Assembly: GCA_013365325.1 (NCBI GenBank)
Contig: JABVXV010000038.1
Coordinates: 1-64,000 of the forward strand
Length of the DNA stretch: 64,000 bases
DNA from: Dipetalonema caudispina
Taxonomy: Eukaryota; Nematoda; Chromadorea; Rhabditida; Onchocercidae
Direction of reading: 5' to 3'
Shown here: piece by piece, positions 1-14,879 of the stretch
Layout of the letters: each line of letters opens with the position of its first letter
How positions within the stretch are numbered: position 1 is the first letter of the stretch
Made by a program: the position numbers and the translations under genes
The notes under the pieces: generated by a model
Seen by the model: the letters and a program-made list of their open reading frames with translations, nothing else
The model's database searches: none
What the model was told of the DNA's origin: nothing

Positions 1-160
<160 letters not shown>

Positions 161-1548
161 CTACAATGGTGTCAGGTAGCTGTTAACAATCATTTGTTGT
201 GATAATTTGTGGGCAATCAGAATAACATAATTTAATTTAATTTGTAAAGAACAATGGCGGATAAACTTTTTTTTTGCCAGAAAAACATCGAAAATCTACC
301 AGTGAAAACATCCTGTATAGCTTAATTAGATGACAGTTTTAAAGAAGGTATAGGTAGACATTCGTAATATTCTGTAACCATCATTGATATTCCTCCAACA
401 ATCTCGTTATTTTGAAAAATTCAATTTCAAAATATTATTACATTAAGCAAAATTATTACTCTTCAACGCTTATTGTAACATTTAGAATGTTATTTTCAAA
501 TTGAAAAATATTCACTTCAAGCAAAAGTATTTGTCTCCAGTGAATACGTTTCAATTTTTAGATACTGATAGTTGGCATTTCTGGACATTTTATTTCTTAT
601 AACAATTTTTTTTTTTTTTTTTTTTTTTTTTGCTTTTATTACTTTAGAACAAATTTAACATGATTTGTTATTGTGTCCATAGCAACGACAAAAAAACATG
701 TCGATTGGAAGAAAAAATTAAATTAGGATAGTTTTGCTAAATGTTTTTTCACTTTAGCTTATTTTTAAAAAGTAATTTTTTTGCAATCACTATTCACTTT
801 ACGGTGATATAATTTCCTCCAATCTGTTTTCCTTTCTTTCTTTTTTTACCATCAGTAATTTAATTGTTCATATTGTGTGCATAATTTAGAAACTGATTAT
901 AGACGAAACACTAACTGATAATAATTCTTCAACAAACTTGAATAAGAATGCAATGGAATGTGATAAGATGCGATAGATAAGCTTAATCACAATATAATAG
1001 CCTGTATCTTCGAATTGATCCATGTCATCATCGAGAAATGAGTGATTTTCTAGGAGCTTGTTATTTTGCTACGGATGTTTGTCGAAGATCGAAGATTTGT
1101 ATCATATAGCATTGGCCAATAAAACTTCTATCACAAGATTACACGCTGAGAAGAAATGCTAAAGGTCAGTAATATCATCAATTCAGCACAATTTATTATG
1201 TTAAATGTTATAAGCTTGAAAATTCAGAAAAAAAAAATTCCAAAAATTCTTTTTTACAGTGTTAATAAGAATTTTTGCACTTGAAATATGTATGTAAATG
1301 ATACCTTTGGCAATATTATTATTACATCATACATTTTGCTGTCAATATCAGGCGAATGATCATCATCCGTTACAGCTATCATATCCTATTGTGACATTAA
1401 TATGAAGAGAATTGTGGGAATCACCTAACCGTAAAAGACTTAAATTTTGTTTAAAATTTGATATACAACAGTAATTAAACATATAATGATATTTGAAAAA
1501 ATTCCATTGTTTATTCATGATTTCCGTTTGTTTCTTTCCCAATACCAC

Positions 1549-1582
<34 letters not shown>

Positions 1583-3395
1583 TTTTTGAATTCACGATTC
1601 ACTTCAATCATCCTGTTTATTGCTTCCGTTGTAATTTATGTAGTCATCAAATAATCTTATAAAAAATAATGGAAATAATAATCAAAGCAGGGATTAATAC
1701 GGAATGATGCGAAATTATGGGAAATAAATGCAGTAAACGTAATGCAATAGATGCTCAAAATCCGGAAATAAATAACTGTTCGAATGATTTACTGTTTTTG
1801 AAAGAAGTTTGAAATCCTGGATTGATTGCAAATAATGGGAAGAAAAAGAAAAGTCTGTATGATTAAACATTCGATAGAATCATACAAGGTGGATATTAAT
1901 TAATATCCTATCCTTTTGTTGAATATTTTCAAGCACTTCATCATTAAATGAATGGAAAAGTTTAATGATTCATCTAAAAATATATTTATAATAATTTCTC
2001 ATTGGGAATCAATCCTTCCAGATTCTCATTTTAAGATAATTAAAGTAGCGAGTACGATATGATTAAATTATTTGAAAAGCATTGAAGAGTAAATTTATGT
2101 TTTAAGCAAAATTAATTGTATGAGTTACGAATTCTCTTTCAAAATACACTTCTTTCATATTTATAACTTTGCAATAATGTTTGATTTCATTTCAAATTAT
2201 CAATAAGGAAAATTTTAGTGCAGAAGAAAGGAAGACATTAAATGGAAAAAAAAAAAATCTGTCCTATTAATTATACAAGAATACTGAAGCAAACAAACTG
2301 AACATGAATGCAAAGTAAAATTTGCTATAAATTATCTATCAACTGGCAAAATATATCACTTCAAGTTGGCAATTTCCGATCCATCAATTGATGCCTAACA
2401 TTGAATTTTCTAAAATTGAATTTAAATTTATAACAATCCGTTCATTCTATAAAATTGTCCATTCTTCCCATATTGATTCATACTGCTTTCAATTCTGTGT
2501 TTTATTTTGATTATGTTCTAAAATTTAGAAAAATTGAAAACTTGTCATATCTTTAATAAATTTTAAATGGCATTTTATTTCATAACATATATCGTTTAAT
2601 CCGATTGATTGTCGGAAAAGGGCAAAGAGAGTAAGAAAGAGTTGACATCAGGTAGTTTGACTGGTAAAGATTACTTACTGTCGCGTAAAATTAGAGATCT
2701 ATTACTTCGAATTGATTCACTTCAATGTGAGAAGATTTCGAGAGCTTCAAATTTTCCGCAATCAATTTATGACCATACATTTTACTAAAGAATATGTATG
2801 TATGTATCTGATATCGCCTATCTCTTCACTGTTTCTAGGCCTTATTAGCATTACTATAAACTCATTCACTCCACCCTTTTCTACAATTTTTAAGTTCTCT
2901 CTTGTTTTTCGTCTTTTTTTTTCTTGCAATTTTTTTTTTCCTCAAAAATTCCCTTAAGGCAATTTACTTTTCAAACCAATCGGCAGTATATCTTTCATTT
3001 AATTTTCATGCTTTGTTCACTAAAACTTTTATTGCGATCTTGCACTAAATATTTCATTCATTTTTCAGTTTTCAAAAATTTTCATTTAGGAATGAAGATA
3101 CTATTAGAGTAATTATATTGGATAATATATTTTGATTAATCTATTTGTAGAAGAATTGAATAGTATCGGTGTATAACTTCTTAATTGTTACCATGATATG
3201 ATTTCAGCTTGTCGTGTTATTATTTTGCGAACTTTTTTTTTCCCCTGTTTTGATAGGGCTTATTTGAGAAAAATGAAAATCTTTGAAGTTTTAAAGCAAA
3301 CGTCATTATCTGTTCCAACGAGCATAATATGATTTATTTACAGAGTAAAAATAAAATGAAATGAAAGAAAGATCGAAAAATCGAAAAAATTTAAA
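161..3395. other. AT-rich non-coding stretch upstream of the GPCR
   Basis: No convincing exon is visible on either strand. There are poly(T) tracts at 606-631 and 1552-1581. The last few hundred bases (about 2600-3395) presumably carry the GPCR promoter, but I see no specific motif there. Confidence 0.6.
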
Positions 3396-6369
3396 ATGAT
3401 TGGGCAATTGTTCGATTTTGAAGGAATGACAAGTGCTGTTGGAGGAATTTATATATTTATTGGAATTACTGGTTCTTTATGTAATGTTGCAACATTACTA
3501 ATAATTACATGTTATCGAATGTATCGCTTGTCAGCCTATACCATTATGGCTAATCTTGCATTAGCTGATGCTATTATGCTTATTATTGCTGGTCTCGTTT
3601 GTGGTCTCAATATTGTCCAAGTGCCTTTTCTCAATGACAACAATGATGCCAATAATTCTGTCGAATTTCTAAATCCAGAATTTAACAAATTTTTTGGCTA
3701 TAATGCTACAAATCCTATGATTCATCTTTCAACTTTAAAAATGGATAAAATGAAAAGTGAATCACACAATGTAAATAGAAGTCAATTTAATACAATTCTG
3801 GAAAATTTGCATTTTTCCATATTTTTATTATCATTTCTTGAAATAGCTGCTTGGATAGCAGGAATAATAAGTTATGCATTATTGGGCATTAATCGTTGTG
3901 TTGCTATTTGCTTCTATCGTACACGTGCTAAAACAATCAACCGCGTGTCATTTGCGCTTCTTGGCTCTACAATAACATGGCTTATCGGCATTGTTGCAGG
4001 TTTATCCTTTTCAGTAGTGATTTGACATAAATACAAAAGAAAGCGTCAAATAACCTGAATTACGTTCAACTTTATAGACAAATAAGGGCAAAAACGAAAT
4101 AAGGATGAGGAGAACTAATAAATAATTAATTATCAAAACTTCGAAGTGACTTTTGAAAGAACAAGCAAAAAAGTTATAGAGAATCCTCGTTAACTTTGCA
4201 ATTCTCAAGTAACAAAATTTCATGAATTACTGTTGAAAAATATACATTTTGATGGTTAATTTTGTCTTTCATAGGGATCATCTCTGTTTTGATCATTGCA
4301 TTCTGCTCCACTTTCATTCTATCTAATATGAAATTAACCAAACTCTACCTCAACAATCCTAAACTTTTTACCTTTTAGCTTATGTCGGAACAATGCCTGT
4401 ACCATTGATGGGTGTACGAGCTGATATGTGGACAGTGAGTTTTTTGAACATGGACGGAAAAAGGCCGGGTATGGTTCTTTTTCATATTTCACTTTTTTTT
4501 CAAAGATTTTTAGGAAGAAGGAAAATTATCAAAAATTCAGAAGAAATAGTCTCATGGTTATTTTTACAAGGAATGAAGCTTTCTTATTTGACTGGAATCA
4601 AAATTTACAAATTTGAATGGAATTTTTGACTGAAACAAAATTTAAATTATAAATATCTCTTTATTCAAAGTTATTTCCATGCTCTTAACCAGAAGTTATT
4701 TATAAATGATAACAATTTATAGCAGTATTTATGGTACTTGCATCATCCTTCAATTTTGCCAGCATATTAGCGCAATGGTTATGCTCTTTAATGGTACTTA
4801 TAAAAATATACAAAGTTCGGCATAAAATTAACTGCAAGAAGTTGAATATTGGTAGTGCTAAAAGGTTTAAAAAACAGGTAAAATTTTTCTTTATCGTAAC
4901 ATATTAAACATACTTCTTTTCTATGGAACAATATTACTACTACTTCAGTTACTACATGCAGGAAAAAAAGAAGTTTTATAACTGGATTGCAAAAATTGAT
5001 AAAAGTTTTAAAATGTTATGATTGCAATTTTTAATACAATGATTTATTCATGAATAAAAACGTAATTTTTTTTTTTTCAGGCTCGTTTAACATTTCAATT
5101 TTTTTATCCATCACTAATTTGTACTATTTCATCTATTATATTCTTTGCTAAACCATTCTTGGCTGATTTATTAACCAGTTGGCAGTTTGTTTTTCTACAT
5201 TTGGTAAATTTAATTATTTGTAAAATCGAATAATATTATCTTTTTTGTTGTTGATAAACAGTCTCATTTGTGGAAAATAGAAAGTAAATGATAAGATGCA
5301 ACTTGTGACAACATTTTTTTCATTAATGTTAAACAAATACCTTATATAAACTATTTCGTTTAATAATAAATTTATTAGTAATTTGAAATGCTTCGTTTCA
5401 ATTAGTCAAAATTCAAACTTACTTGAAAGTCATTGTACTTTTCGTGAAGTAATGAGATTTTTCATGACAGCAAATATATCAACTCTAATGTATTAAACTT
5501 TACCATTGATTACTTAAAGTTAAATAAGTTGTAATGTAATTCTAATTCGTAGTAATTGAAAAAGAATTTTTTTTCTTTGAATCGTAGCAGTGCAAAATGT
5601 ATTAATTTATAGGTATGGCTGTGTAATCATATGTGTAATCCATTTATTTATGCATATTTCAATGAACGTATGCGTTTAACCTATAGGCAATGGTTAACAT
5701 GCGCCCCTTTACGAAAATATATCCGTAAATTCGAGAAGCAATATTCGCGAAAACACGGGGAACCTCTACGAGTATCGAAGTAAGATCTTAATAAGATTTT
5801 AATTAGAATAATCGTAATCATTCTATGATTTTTAGCAGACTAATTTCAAAAAGCGGATATCGATGAAGAGAATACAGAGAAATACTGTTGTGAGATTGGA
5901 TTCTCTGATGAGAGAGATAGGGATAAAGCATAGAAATTAGAAGGAAATTGAACTAATAATTCAAATAGAAGCAATAAACTAAATTACAATATGACATTTT
6001 TGTAGGCGATTGAATGTAGCTACATCGATAACACGAAATACATATTGGCGTAGTCGAAGTAATCGGAGTGAGAATTTTGTACGATCAAGTTTGCAAATGC
6101 AAAGTCGTGATTTTGAACAATTTTGTGAGGTAATGATGAGTGTTAATATTGCAAATGAAAGCAGTGAGGGTTGGACGGAAAGTAGTAGTGATACGGAAGC
6201 GGAACCAATAACTGGAACAATCAATGCGGCACGACAAACATCATCACGACGTAACAACAACAATAACATACATGCTGGAAAAGGCCTGGAATTACATTCA
6301 CTTGTTTTCGATTTAGGACGTCAAACAGTTCAACATTGGGCTAATTTCGCTAAGAAAGCAAGTCTTTGA
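3396..6369 (+). CDS. Rhodopsin-class orphan G-protein-coupled receptor
   Basis: Predicted plasma-membrane receptor of about 500 residues. Exons 3396-3999, 4379-4468, 4723-4877, 5081-5203, 5613-5779 and 6006-6369 join with consistent phase (total 1503 nt with stop). TM1 follows the N terminus at once, TM2 contains LALADAIML, and TM3 ends in INRCVAI in place of the DRY motif. TM6 lies in exon 4 of the second half, and TM7 carries the class A NPxxY-type motif NPFIY. Extracellular loop 1, between TM2 and TM3, is unusually long (roughly residues 75-140) and has several N-x-S/T sites. The C-terminal tail of about 150 residues is Ser/Arg/Asn rich. This layout is typical of class A receptors, including many nematode neuropeptide-type orphans. 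Ligand and precise subfamily are not recognisable. The ATG at 3396 is the first in-frame Met before TM1. Confidence 0.85.
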
Positions 6370-7444
6370 TCTCCACACTCTTTCATACAACAGACTTTTC
6401 TCAAATTTTTGATTTCCTGTTATCGGTAATATTCAAAAAGCACATTCTGGAAATGTATCAATTACTTTCATTAAATGTTAATTGATTAGTAGGAGGTAAT
6501 ATGATTGTACCATAAGGATGATAAGAAAAGAGGAAGGATATTTGATGAATAAGCGCCTTAGCTTTATTGTTAAGCACATTGATCTCTTTGTCATATCCTT
6601 CTTTATTGATATCTATTTCATTATGCACAACTTAGATAAGATTATATTTATCGAATCAAAATTAAATTTATCGAATAAAGTGTTGCACTTATTGAATGAA
6701 ATTTAATCCGTCAAATAGAAATTATTCCTTAACAGTTTACCGTAACCTGACGGGATGTTCAGTTTCACGGTTGTTGCACAATGTGGCGGATAATTTAAAA
6801 TTTCAAATCTATGAATTGCCATCAAACGGGAAATTGTTACTATACCGGAGCGGTCGGTCGAGGATTCTCGGTATATTTGAGGGAAGCTAGGAAGGAGATC
6901 AGGTTGCCGCACAGAGAATTAGTTATTACAATGCGATAGTAATATTATACGTGGATGACAATTCGTGAAGTGAAGGCTTCTTATGTATGGGGCGGGGACT
7001 ATTCAGGGGACTCCCGACTGTTTACCAGGTCAAGGAAGAAATTTTTAGACGTTGAAATTTTTAAACTTTAAAAAAATGTAGAAAGATAGCATGTCTTTAG
7101 CTCTAATTAATGTAGCTGAAAAGCTGCAAATTTCAGCCTTTCGGCTTGGGTATTGCCGAATTACGTGGTTGTACGTATTTTTAAAAATATACGTATATCC
7201 GAGTAGTTCAACCGTGCGAAGCAGCTAATCATCCCGAAGGTCGACAAAATTCTATTTTTCGGTGAACAGGGAACAAATCGGAAGTAAATAGTAATGATTG
7301 ATGCCATGTTCATTTTTCCCATAAACGATTTTCTACTGTTTCATTCAAAATACAATTTCCTAATTTAAAAAACTAGTAAGAGGAATGTATCAGTAAGTTG
7401 GAATTGAATAAAACTGGCAACAATTTTTTTTTCTTTTTTTGCAG
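6370..7444. other. GPCR-to-methyltransferase interval, 5' exons unresolved
   Basis: The part from about 6690 to 7260 is less AT-rich than its surroundings and may hold the promoter and the missing 5' exon(s) of the methyltransferase gene. One short reading frame with an ATG at 7091 (45 codons) is a possible first exon, but its donor would be weak. I could not prove any exon here. Confidence 0.4.
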
Positions 7445-10400
7445 TGTTGGAACTACCCGATAAGGAGTCTGATGATTCCAAAGAGGACCGATGGGGAAGA
7501 CGTCAATTCAGTACGTTCCCTAATTTCTCATCTGCTTGACTTATAAACTTCTCATTTTCGCGCTCTCACTGCTCTGTGTGTGCATTTACATGTCTTTTCC
7601 CAAATTATGTTATAGTATATTAAAGTTACCTAATGACCCAAATGGATATATGTCGTACTGCACGACATCTATTCTATCCAGTTACTACTTTTTAGCGGCA
7701 TGATTAATTTCCCTAGGTTGATTTTTGTTTGATACATATTTGCAACGTTCGCAGCATGCATGATTCCATATAGGAACAATTGCATATGCACCTAGCTTGC
7801 CCATCGGTTTAATGTTCTTCAAACTAAAATACTCGTTGTCAATGACTGAGAATAATATGAACTTTGATGACAATAAAGTCTAAACCAAAGTGCTGCTTGC
7901 TGCAGCAAACTAATGCACTTTTCGAAAAACATTAAAATGAATATTGTTATTGCTACCGATATTAAAATCCCTGAAGGTTTTCAGTTTTCAATGTGCAAGA
8001 TTAATATCTTTTTTACACAAAATTATGTATATGGTTCATTTCCAGGTGTTGGAAAACGCGAATGCTTCATTTGTGAGAAGGTGGACGGATCTGAAGATAG
8101 GGAATTTGTCCGTCACCCTTCAACTAGCGTTGAAAGTAATTGTAGTGACGAGCATGCAGATACTGTTGACGAGGATGCCTCTGCTTTCGGTCATAATAAA
8201 ATTAGGAAATGCAGTTTCCCATCGTGCACTTTGCGATTCCACGAAAACTGCTTTTTGATTTTTACAGAAGGTCATTATTCAAATGTTCCATGTTTCTTAC
8301 TACGAAAGTGCTCTATTTTTTCAAAAGAACAAAGCAATTACTATCATTGTGTTACACTTTTGCATTTATATGCACTGACATGCACAAGGACCAAATTTTC
8401 AGGTGACTTCTTGCCAAGAATCCATATACTGGACCGACATGGTGATTTCTGTATTAATTTAAAAGATAGCAAAAAGTGGATATGTCCTCAACATGAATGC
8501 AATTTTTGTCATCAGGAGCTTTTGCGAACACGAGCTTTTCAAGGTAATCGTTTTTGGTAGCGGTTTGAAAGTCTAAATTTCCCTCAGTCCCTTCTTACGA
8601 ACTATAAAGTTAACATTTTAAAAATACTGCCAAGATGAAGATCAGTTGCTCTTTTTTTGGTGTTCAAAAAATAGTCTGAAGTTAAATGGACAGAAAATTG
8701 TATATACAGCTAGAATTGATAGATTGTAGATCTTCCCGAAGAGGTTCATAATAACTCAATGCTAGTTTCCAGGGAAATTTATACGATGCGTAAAATGTGT
8801 GTTCTCTTGGCATCGTTCATGCGTCATAGTTGGTTCGCTGCATATGAATCGAAAACATGATCGCTATATACTTTGTCCAAGACATAACACTGTGAAACGT
8901 GCATCAAAACGAAATATTCCATACTGCATCAAATGTGAAAATTCTTTCGGTAAATTTTACAGTAAAAGGAAGGTGAATTACGGGAAACATATTCTTATTT
9001 ACCGAGACGTGAACTACCAATTATAACAAAACGTTTCAGATTTTTGGATCTTACATTCTTTTATAGAAAATGAATCTGAGAAAGTGGCATGTAACTCGTG
9101 CATACGTTCTTTTTGCCATAGCTGTGTTGCTGAGAAAAATAAAATCAAAGAAGCGGAAGCCGAAAATAGTACATTTGTGTGTGATTTCTGCCGATGCTTC
9201 GATTTCCCGAGAATTGGTGACTACGTTCTTGCAACTTACAAATCCAAGTAAAAGCCACCACTTCTTTCTTTTTTATCCGAAATAATAATTTAATACATTT
9301 TTTGTAAAAATGTATTAAATCGTTATTTTTAATTTATGCTGGAAGTATTGCGGAATGTTTTATTAACGATTTGAGAAAACAAATTTTTCTAATTTGAATT
9401 TGTGGAAGTGAAAGAAGAAAGTCGAGAATTTCAATTAGATAGCTTGTAAGCGGTGCATTTGTTTCCTCTTATCTGATTGATATTTTGTTCCAGTATTGTG
9501 GGTGGTTTAGTAAAAAGATTTCTATAAAGACTGTTATTTTTTAGCTTTTGGCCCGCTAGGACTCTCCATGCTGATTTATTACCAACATCGTTGTATTCTG
9601 TGAACAGTTTGATTGAAAAACTTCGCCAGGTATTGATATTTCTTATTTCTATGTCTCGAGACTGAAAGCATTATTACCGGTCGCATCACTCTTTGAAAAG
9701 TCCCCATTTTCCTTCAGATCTCTCATATAACTTATGATGCTTTATTTTAGCCGGGCTATGTACTTGTACAGTGGATTGAAGGATTGAGTGTTCCAAATTA
9801 TGATGTTGTTACATGTCGGGACGTGGTTCCATTTCCAAAGACACCGAATTGTTCATTTTGGAAACGTATGAAGACACACGCAAAGATTTACAAAGGTTTT
9901 TTTTTTCTTCAAGATTATTTCATGTATGTGCCATGTAGTGGTACCACAGAGATTGTTATGAAAACTACACAGTATTCAAAATGAAGTCTGATTAAGTTAT
10001 GCGTCTTCTAGCATCATGTAACTCTTTGAGCTTGAAAAAATTCTTTAGAATGCAGGAAATATAATACGTGGATTGTTAGGGTTTTGTCACTATGGCCATG
10101 TTGCACAAATGTTGATTAGGCAAGTGAAATTTTAGCTGCTGAAGCTATATACGTTACTTCGAAGGCAGCATTTGGTATCAGACGTCCACTTCCACAAGAA
10201 GTTAAGGCAGAAACAGTACCAAGGTATACTAGAATTAAGGTGCTTTTTATATCAAATATTTATTTCTAGATTCTGCACATTACATTGCTCCACTACTTTG
10301 TGTTTCATCAGTTGATTGCCAGTAATTATTCAAAGACTAAAAAAAATTGCTTCTAGAAAACAAGTTGTCAGAGGGGAGAAAGAATGAGAAGAATAGCTGA

Positions 10401-13400
10401 AGTCAAGTCACAATTTATGTGGGAATTTCCATACTCTGAGAAATAGGATGCCGGCTTACTAGAGAGGTGTAGTTGTATCATGAACTTCAGACAAATATAA
10501 ACATGCGGCTAGCCAGAGCGCCATTGGACATAACGGAATTTGGTCATTGTAATTGCGAACCTATCAATGGAATGCGTTGTACTGTTGCCCATAATTGCTT
10601 GAATCGGATCTTGATGACAGAATGTCCTGAGGTTATTCTCTAGCCAAACTTTTTTATCAAGTCCTTATTACTGCTGATTCCATGACATAAATGGTACTGC
10701 AAGTATTTCAAAGTTTTGCGGAAAAAATTAACAAGTAATTTTATAGGATTGTGATGCAACTTACTTCGGTAGACAAAACGCACTCGTAGGCGGTACGAAG
10801 CGACAAATTTCGAAAAGAACTGCGAAATCGCTTGCTAGTGAAAATTCCCTTTTACCATCACAACAGATGTGTACAAATAATTTTTTGCGACGTCATGATA
10901 CCAATGATGATAATTTATTTATGGAGGAAAAGCCAACTAAGTTGAAAGGTTTTGGTGCCTTCGCGAAATGTGATATTGATAAAGTAAGACATCAAATAGT
11001 ATGGTGGCATTCTTAGTTTAAAATTTAGACTTTATCAGTTTTATTAGTGAGTAATTCGAAAATGGAGTGGTCAAATATTTGTTTTGATCGAAGTAGATTA
11101 CTCATTGTTATATTTTAATAATTTCTTCAGCAATTAAATTGGGGAAAAGGTAACATTGGATTTCGTTTTTTTTTTTTTGGCATTCAAATCTCTTTTTAAC
11201 TTCACATTGTTTTTTGGATATTAATTACATATAAAATAATGAAGAAACGAAACTATCGTTAATGAAATAGTCTTTTAGGGTACTGATTTGACCGAATACG
11301 TTGGGCATGTGATGACGAAGGAAGAATACTTGGAGAAATTGCGGTTTCGCAGTTTATTTAATGATTTGGAGGCGTCATATTTTGGGATGCAGTTGACAAA
11401 TGATTTTTATGTGGATGCACGAAATTATGGCAATATTGCTCGGTCGTTCAACCACTCATGTGAACCGAATACTAAAGTGGATGCTGTGTTGGTGCGTACC
11501 TCTGTTTACTATTTGGATTTCACCGCTTAAATTATAATTATCAGGGTTTTTATTATGGTATTTATTTGCAGGTTGATGGAATTTACAGACTCAAGATTTC
11601 AACAATTAAGGATATCAAAACAGGTAGTCAGTAATTTGAATTAATTGAGTCATCAAGATTTTGCATATTTGACCATTGTATTCTTTTATTACCGATCATT
11701 AAAACTTCTTTACGTAATTTCTAGGTGAAGAGTTAACCTTTAATTATGACACGGAAATTATTGAAGGCCTTGTGGGCATGGAATGCTTCTGTGGTTCTTC
11801 AAACTGTCGACGCATAATTGGGGTAATTTGCTTTTTACTAAACTCTATCTCTTTCCTCTTCTCCTTACTGGTTTTTCTTGTGCTTTCGCTGTAATCAGAA
11901 TCAAATTTTCAGAAAAAAAAAACGAGCGTAAAAGGTCGCTCTGTATTGAACGAACACACCAATAATAATAATGGAGGGGACATTCAATCGGGAACAACCG
12001 GATCTGAGAGTCTCATTGGGGTAATGTTTGCTTTTCATATCACGGAAGTTTTCTATTTTCCAAAATTCTAAGTCAACATACTTCTAGATCTGTGGAAGTA
12101 GTGATAATTCCGAGCAAGAGCATGTACAAAAGAAGCGAAGGAAATATATCGACGAAAATAAAGATGCAAGAAAAAATCAAGCTTGTGAGGTTTCCGGACT
12201 TTTTATTTGATCCTTTGGTATTATATTCCACTTTGAGAAATTTCTGGATAGTTTATGTAGGTCCACATTGTTTTGAAAGAAATCGTACGGCAAACTTTTT
12301 TAGTTATTCACATATAGTATTCTGATATATTTTGTTATTGAATGCAATAAATCAGATTGTTTTAATATGGATTTTTAGATTCTGTGAGGATAAAAAGCAG
12401 CCGTAGGAAAAAGCGACATGTACAAATTTGTAAATTTTGATAATTTCAACATAATGTTTGCTGATACTTTTTTCCACCATTCCTCTTTAAATCCATCATA
12501 TAAATAACTTGCAGATCTTTCTGGACAAACCACTCAAAATGAAGAAAATATAGGAAGCAGTGAAGCTGAAAAGCATTTGCGCTCCGGAGAAGACTTGGCA
12601 AATAGGGTCGTCAATGTTTCCGTGAAAGATGCTCATTGTCAATCAGGGGAACGACGGTTGATTGATTCAGAGGATGAACTTCTGAGGAATTCTACTGCAG
12701 TGGAACTGGGAAAAGGGAAAGGTAAGTATGATACAAGCAATTTTCTTAAGCTGCTAGAATTATTAGACATTAGATTTAATTAATCTTCCTACATTAATAA
12801 GACTCCTTCGAGAGACTTCCTGGATTCTTGATTGGCTTTACTAGAAACTATTCACTTAATTTAATAAAATTTATTAAGTGTTCATAAATGATAATGAACT
12901 ACTGATGGCTGATGCTACGATGATAACAAAAGATGAAAAAAATGGGAAGAAAACGGTGTGTGGCTAGTCCATAGGATATTTGATTTGTTGTCTTAAATGT
13001 GATATTTGTTCATGTATTTTGAACGCCACGATTTTGCTGTATGAAAAATTATTTCTCTTATGATTATTCCGGTATTGTTTTGTTTTTGATTTCAAGATTT
13101 CTGCTAGAGTTATTTTTGTGTTTTCCATACACTGCATTTCATTGAATTTTACATGTTTATTAATGGATAGAGATGAATGAAACATTGCTTTGAACATGAG
13201 TGAGCACGGTTAATAAGAGATCTCTTGTTTGTTGTTCTGTATTTTCTCTAGTTCTTGTGATTTGCTTCTAATTATCGTATAAATCCCACTTATTACATTA
13301 TTTGTATTACTTTTTTCGGGTTGAAGGTGCTGCATTTATGCGATATGATAGTCTTTTCGTAATATTGTTGTTTTTTGAACTTGAAATAACCATTGCAAAT

Positions 13401-14812
13401 TCGCGTTTTTTTCTTGTTGAAATGTACGAAAGGTTATTCCTGAAACGTTTATTTCAGTCATTTCTTTTATCTGTTTCTGCACTATAATATTCTAAATTCA
13501 GCGTGAGCTTCGAATTCATGTTCACGCAGTTTTTTAGTGTTTATTTTGTCCGCCGTGTTTTTCATGTATAAAATGGGTAATGTAACTTTACTGTAAACAT
13601 ATTAGTGAGGAAATAGTGGACTTCAGTAGATTTCCTGCAAAGATAGTTTTATTTAACTTGATGACAAATGATTTACATAATAGGAGATGCATGTGGATAA
13701 AGCATGTAGTGAAGCGAAAGCCAGATTTTGCATGTAGTACATATGCAGCATTCAAATAGACATTATTTTGAACAAGGAATGGATTTTGTAAAACAATAGA
13801 CTGTGATTCACAAATGTTTGATACTGTCCTCTAATCGATTATTTTTTCGGCAATGTTTCATCATGCCATTCGGCTGAAAACATCAATTTTCCTTCATTCC
13901 GTTTTGCTGAAAATATAATTTTTATATCGTTTTTTTCAATTTGATGAGCAGTTAACAGACAAGAAAAAGATTGTTATGATTCATACATGCCCATAAGTAC
14001 AGTAATTTGCTTCTACCATACGGTAATTTGAGTGTTTTTCGACCTCTTTGAAAAGTGTATTTTCAAAGACATTACAATTCACGTTGATAGATTACATCGT
14101 TTTTTCTTGGTTAACATTAATAAACATAATGAGACTTACTTCCCGAACTTGGTTCATTAATAGCAAGCTCAGGATGGGTATCCTGTTTCATCCATGGAAT
14201 CTGTAATAAAAAGAGCTAGTAAATGTCGTCATTCTGATACGTATAAAATGTTTCTTTTTTTTTTTTCTTTTTTTTTTCTTTATTCCACAACTTTTTGTTA
14301 ATTAATCTATTTAAATGTATGAAAAATTTGCGAAATTATTCTAGGTGGGGGGAGTAATATTGGATTACTAATAAAAAGTGATGCAAATATTCCTGAGGTT
14401 AATTTTAAAGAAATTTGGTAAGAAGAATAATTGAATCTCAATTGCATAACTCTAAAATGGAGCAATAATAGCAATTTAGCAAAGCATATTTCCTTTCAAA
14501 ATATTGGAATTTTATGTTGGAGAATAGAAATTTGAATTTAAAGTCACTCAATAACAAATGATATTTTTAAAATTGGAGCAAATTTTAACATATTCATAAA
14601 ACAGCCCCAAAAAATTGCAAGAAACAGGAAGAAGTTGAAAGAAATTGTGCCATAATCATTCATTGCAACATTTTCGGATAACTTTAAACAGTTGTAATTT
14701 TGCACTTCCCATAGAATCACCCATTTATTAATTATTTATAGAACAAGCTGCAGGAGTTACTGTAAATACAGGAAGAATATTGGCAGCATCGGATAGAGAA
14801 ATTATTGAATGA
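7445..14812 (+). CDS. NSD/MES-4-type histone H3K36 methyltransferase (PHD-PWWP-AWS-SET)
   Basis: Nuclear histone lysine methyltransferase. Exons: 7445-7510, 8046-8270, 8403-8543, 8773-8949, 9067-9247, 9545-9629, 9751-9895, 10136-10239, 10491-10631, 10747-10983, 11279-11491, 11572-11623, 11725-11822, 11913-12020, 12088-12184, 12379-12429, 12515-12721, then a last exon at 14345-14421 or 14742-14812. All junctions keep phase. Domain order: Cys/His-rich PHD-type fingers (8060-9220), a PWWP-like fold with core FWPAR (9200-9895), an AWS cysteine cluster ending CLNRILMTEC (10530-10628), SET with GFGAFA, NHSCEPN and FNYD motifs, and a post-SET CFCGSSNC. That order is the NSD family; nematode MES-4 belongs here and maintains H3K36 methylation. 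The tail after post-SET is low-complexity, basic and acidic. The start codon lies upstream of 7445 and was not found, because exon 7445-7510 has no in-frame ATG. Confidence 0.88.
12722..14344 (+). other. Long intron of the NSD-type gene
   Basis: The donor GTAAGT at 12722 follows an exon ending in phase 1. The nearest in-phase acceptor is at 14344. At 1.6 kb this is the longest intron of the gene. I see no exon inside it. If the donor is not used, the frame stops at 12783, giving a third possible C terminus. Confidence 0.6.
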
Positions 14813-14879
14813 GATGTGGTATAACTGAAAGATTTAATTTCAGATCAACGATAATGACAAAATTCAATCATTGAAATTG

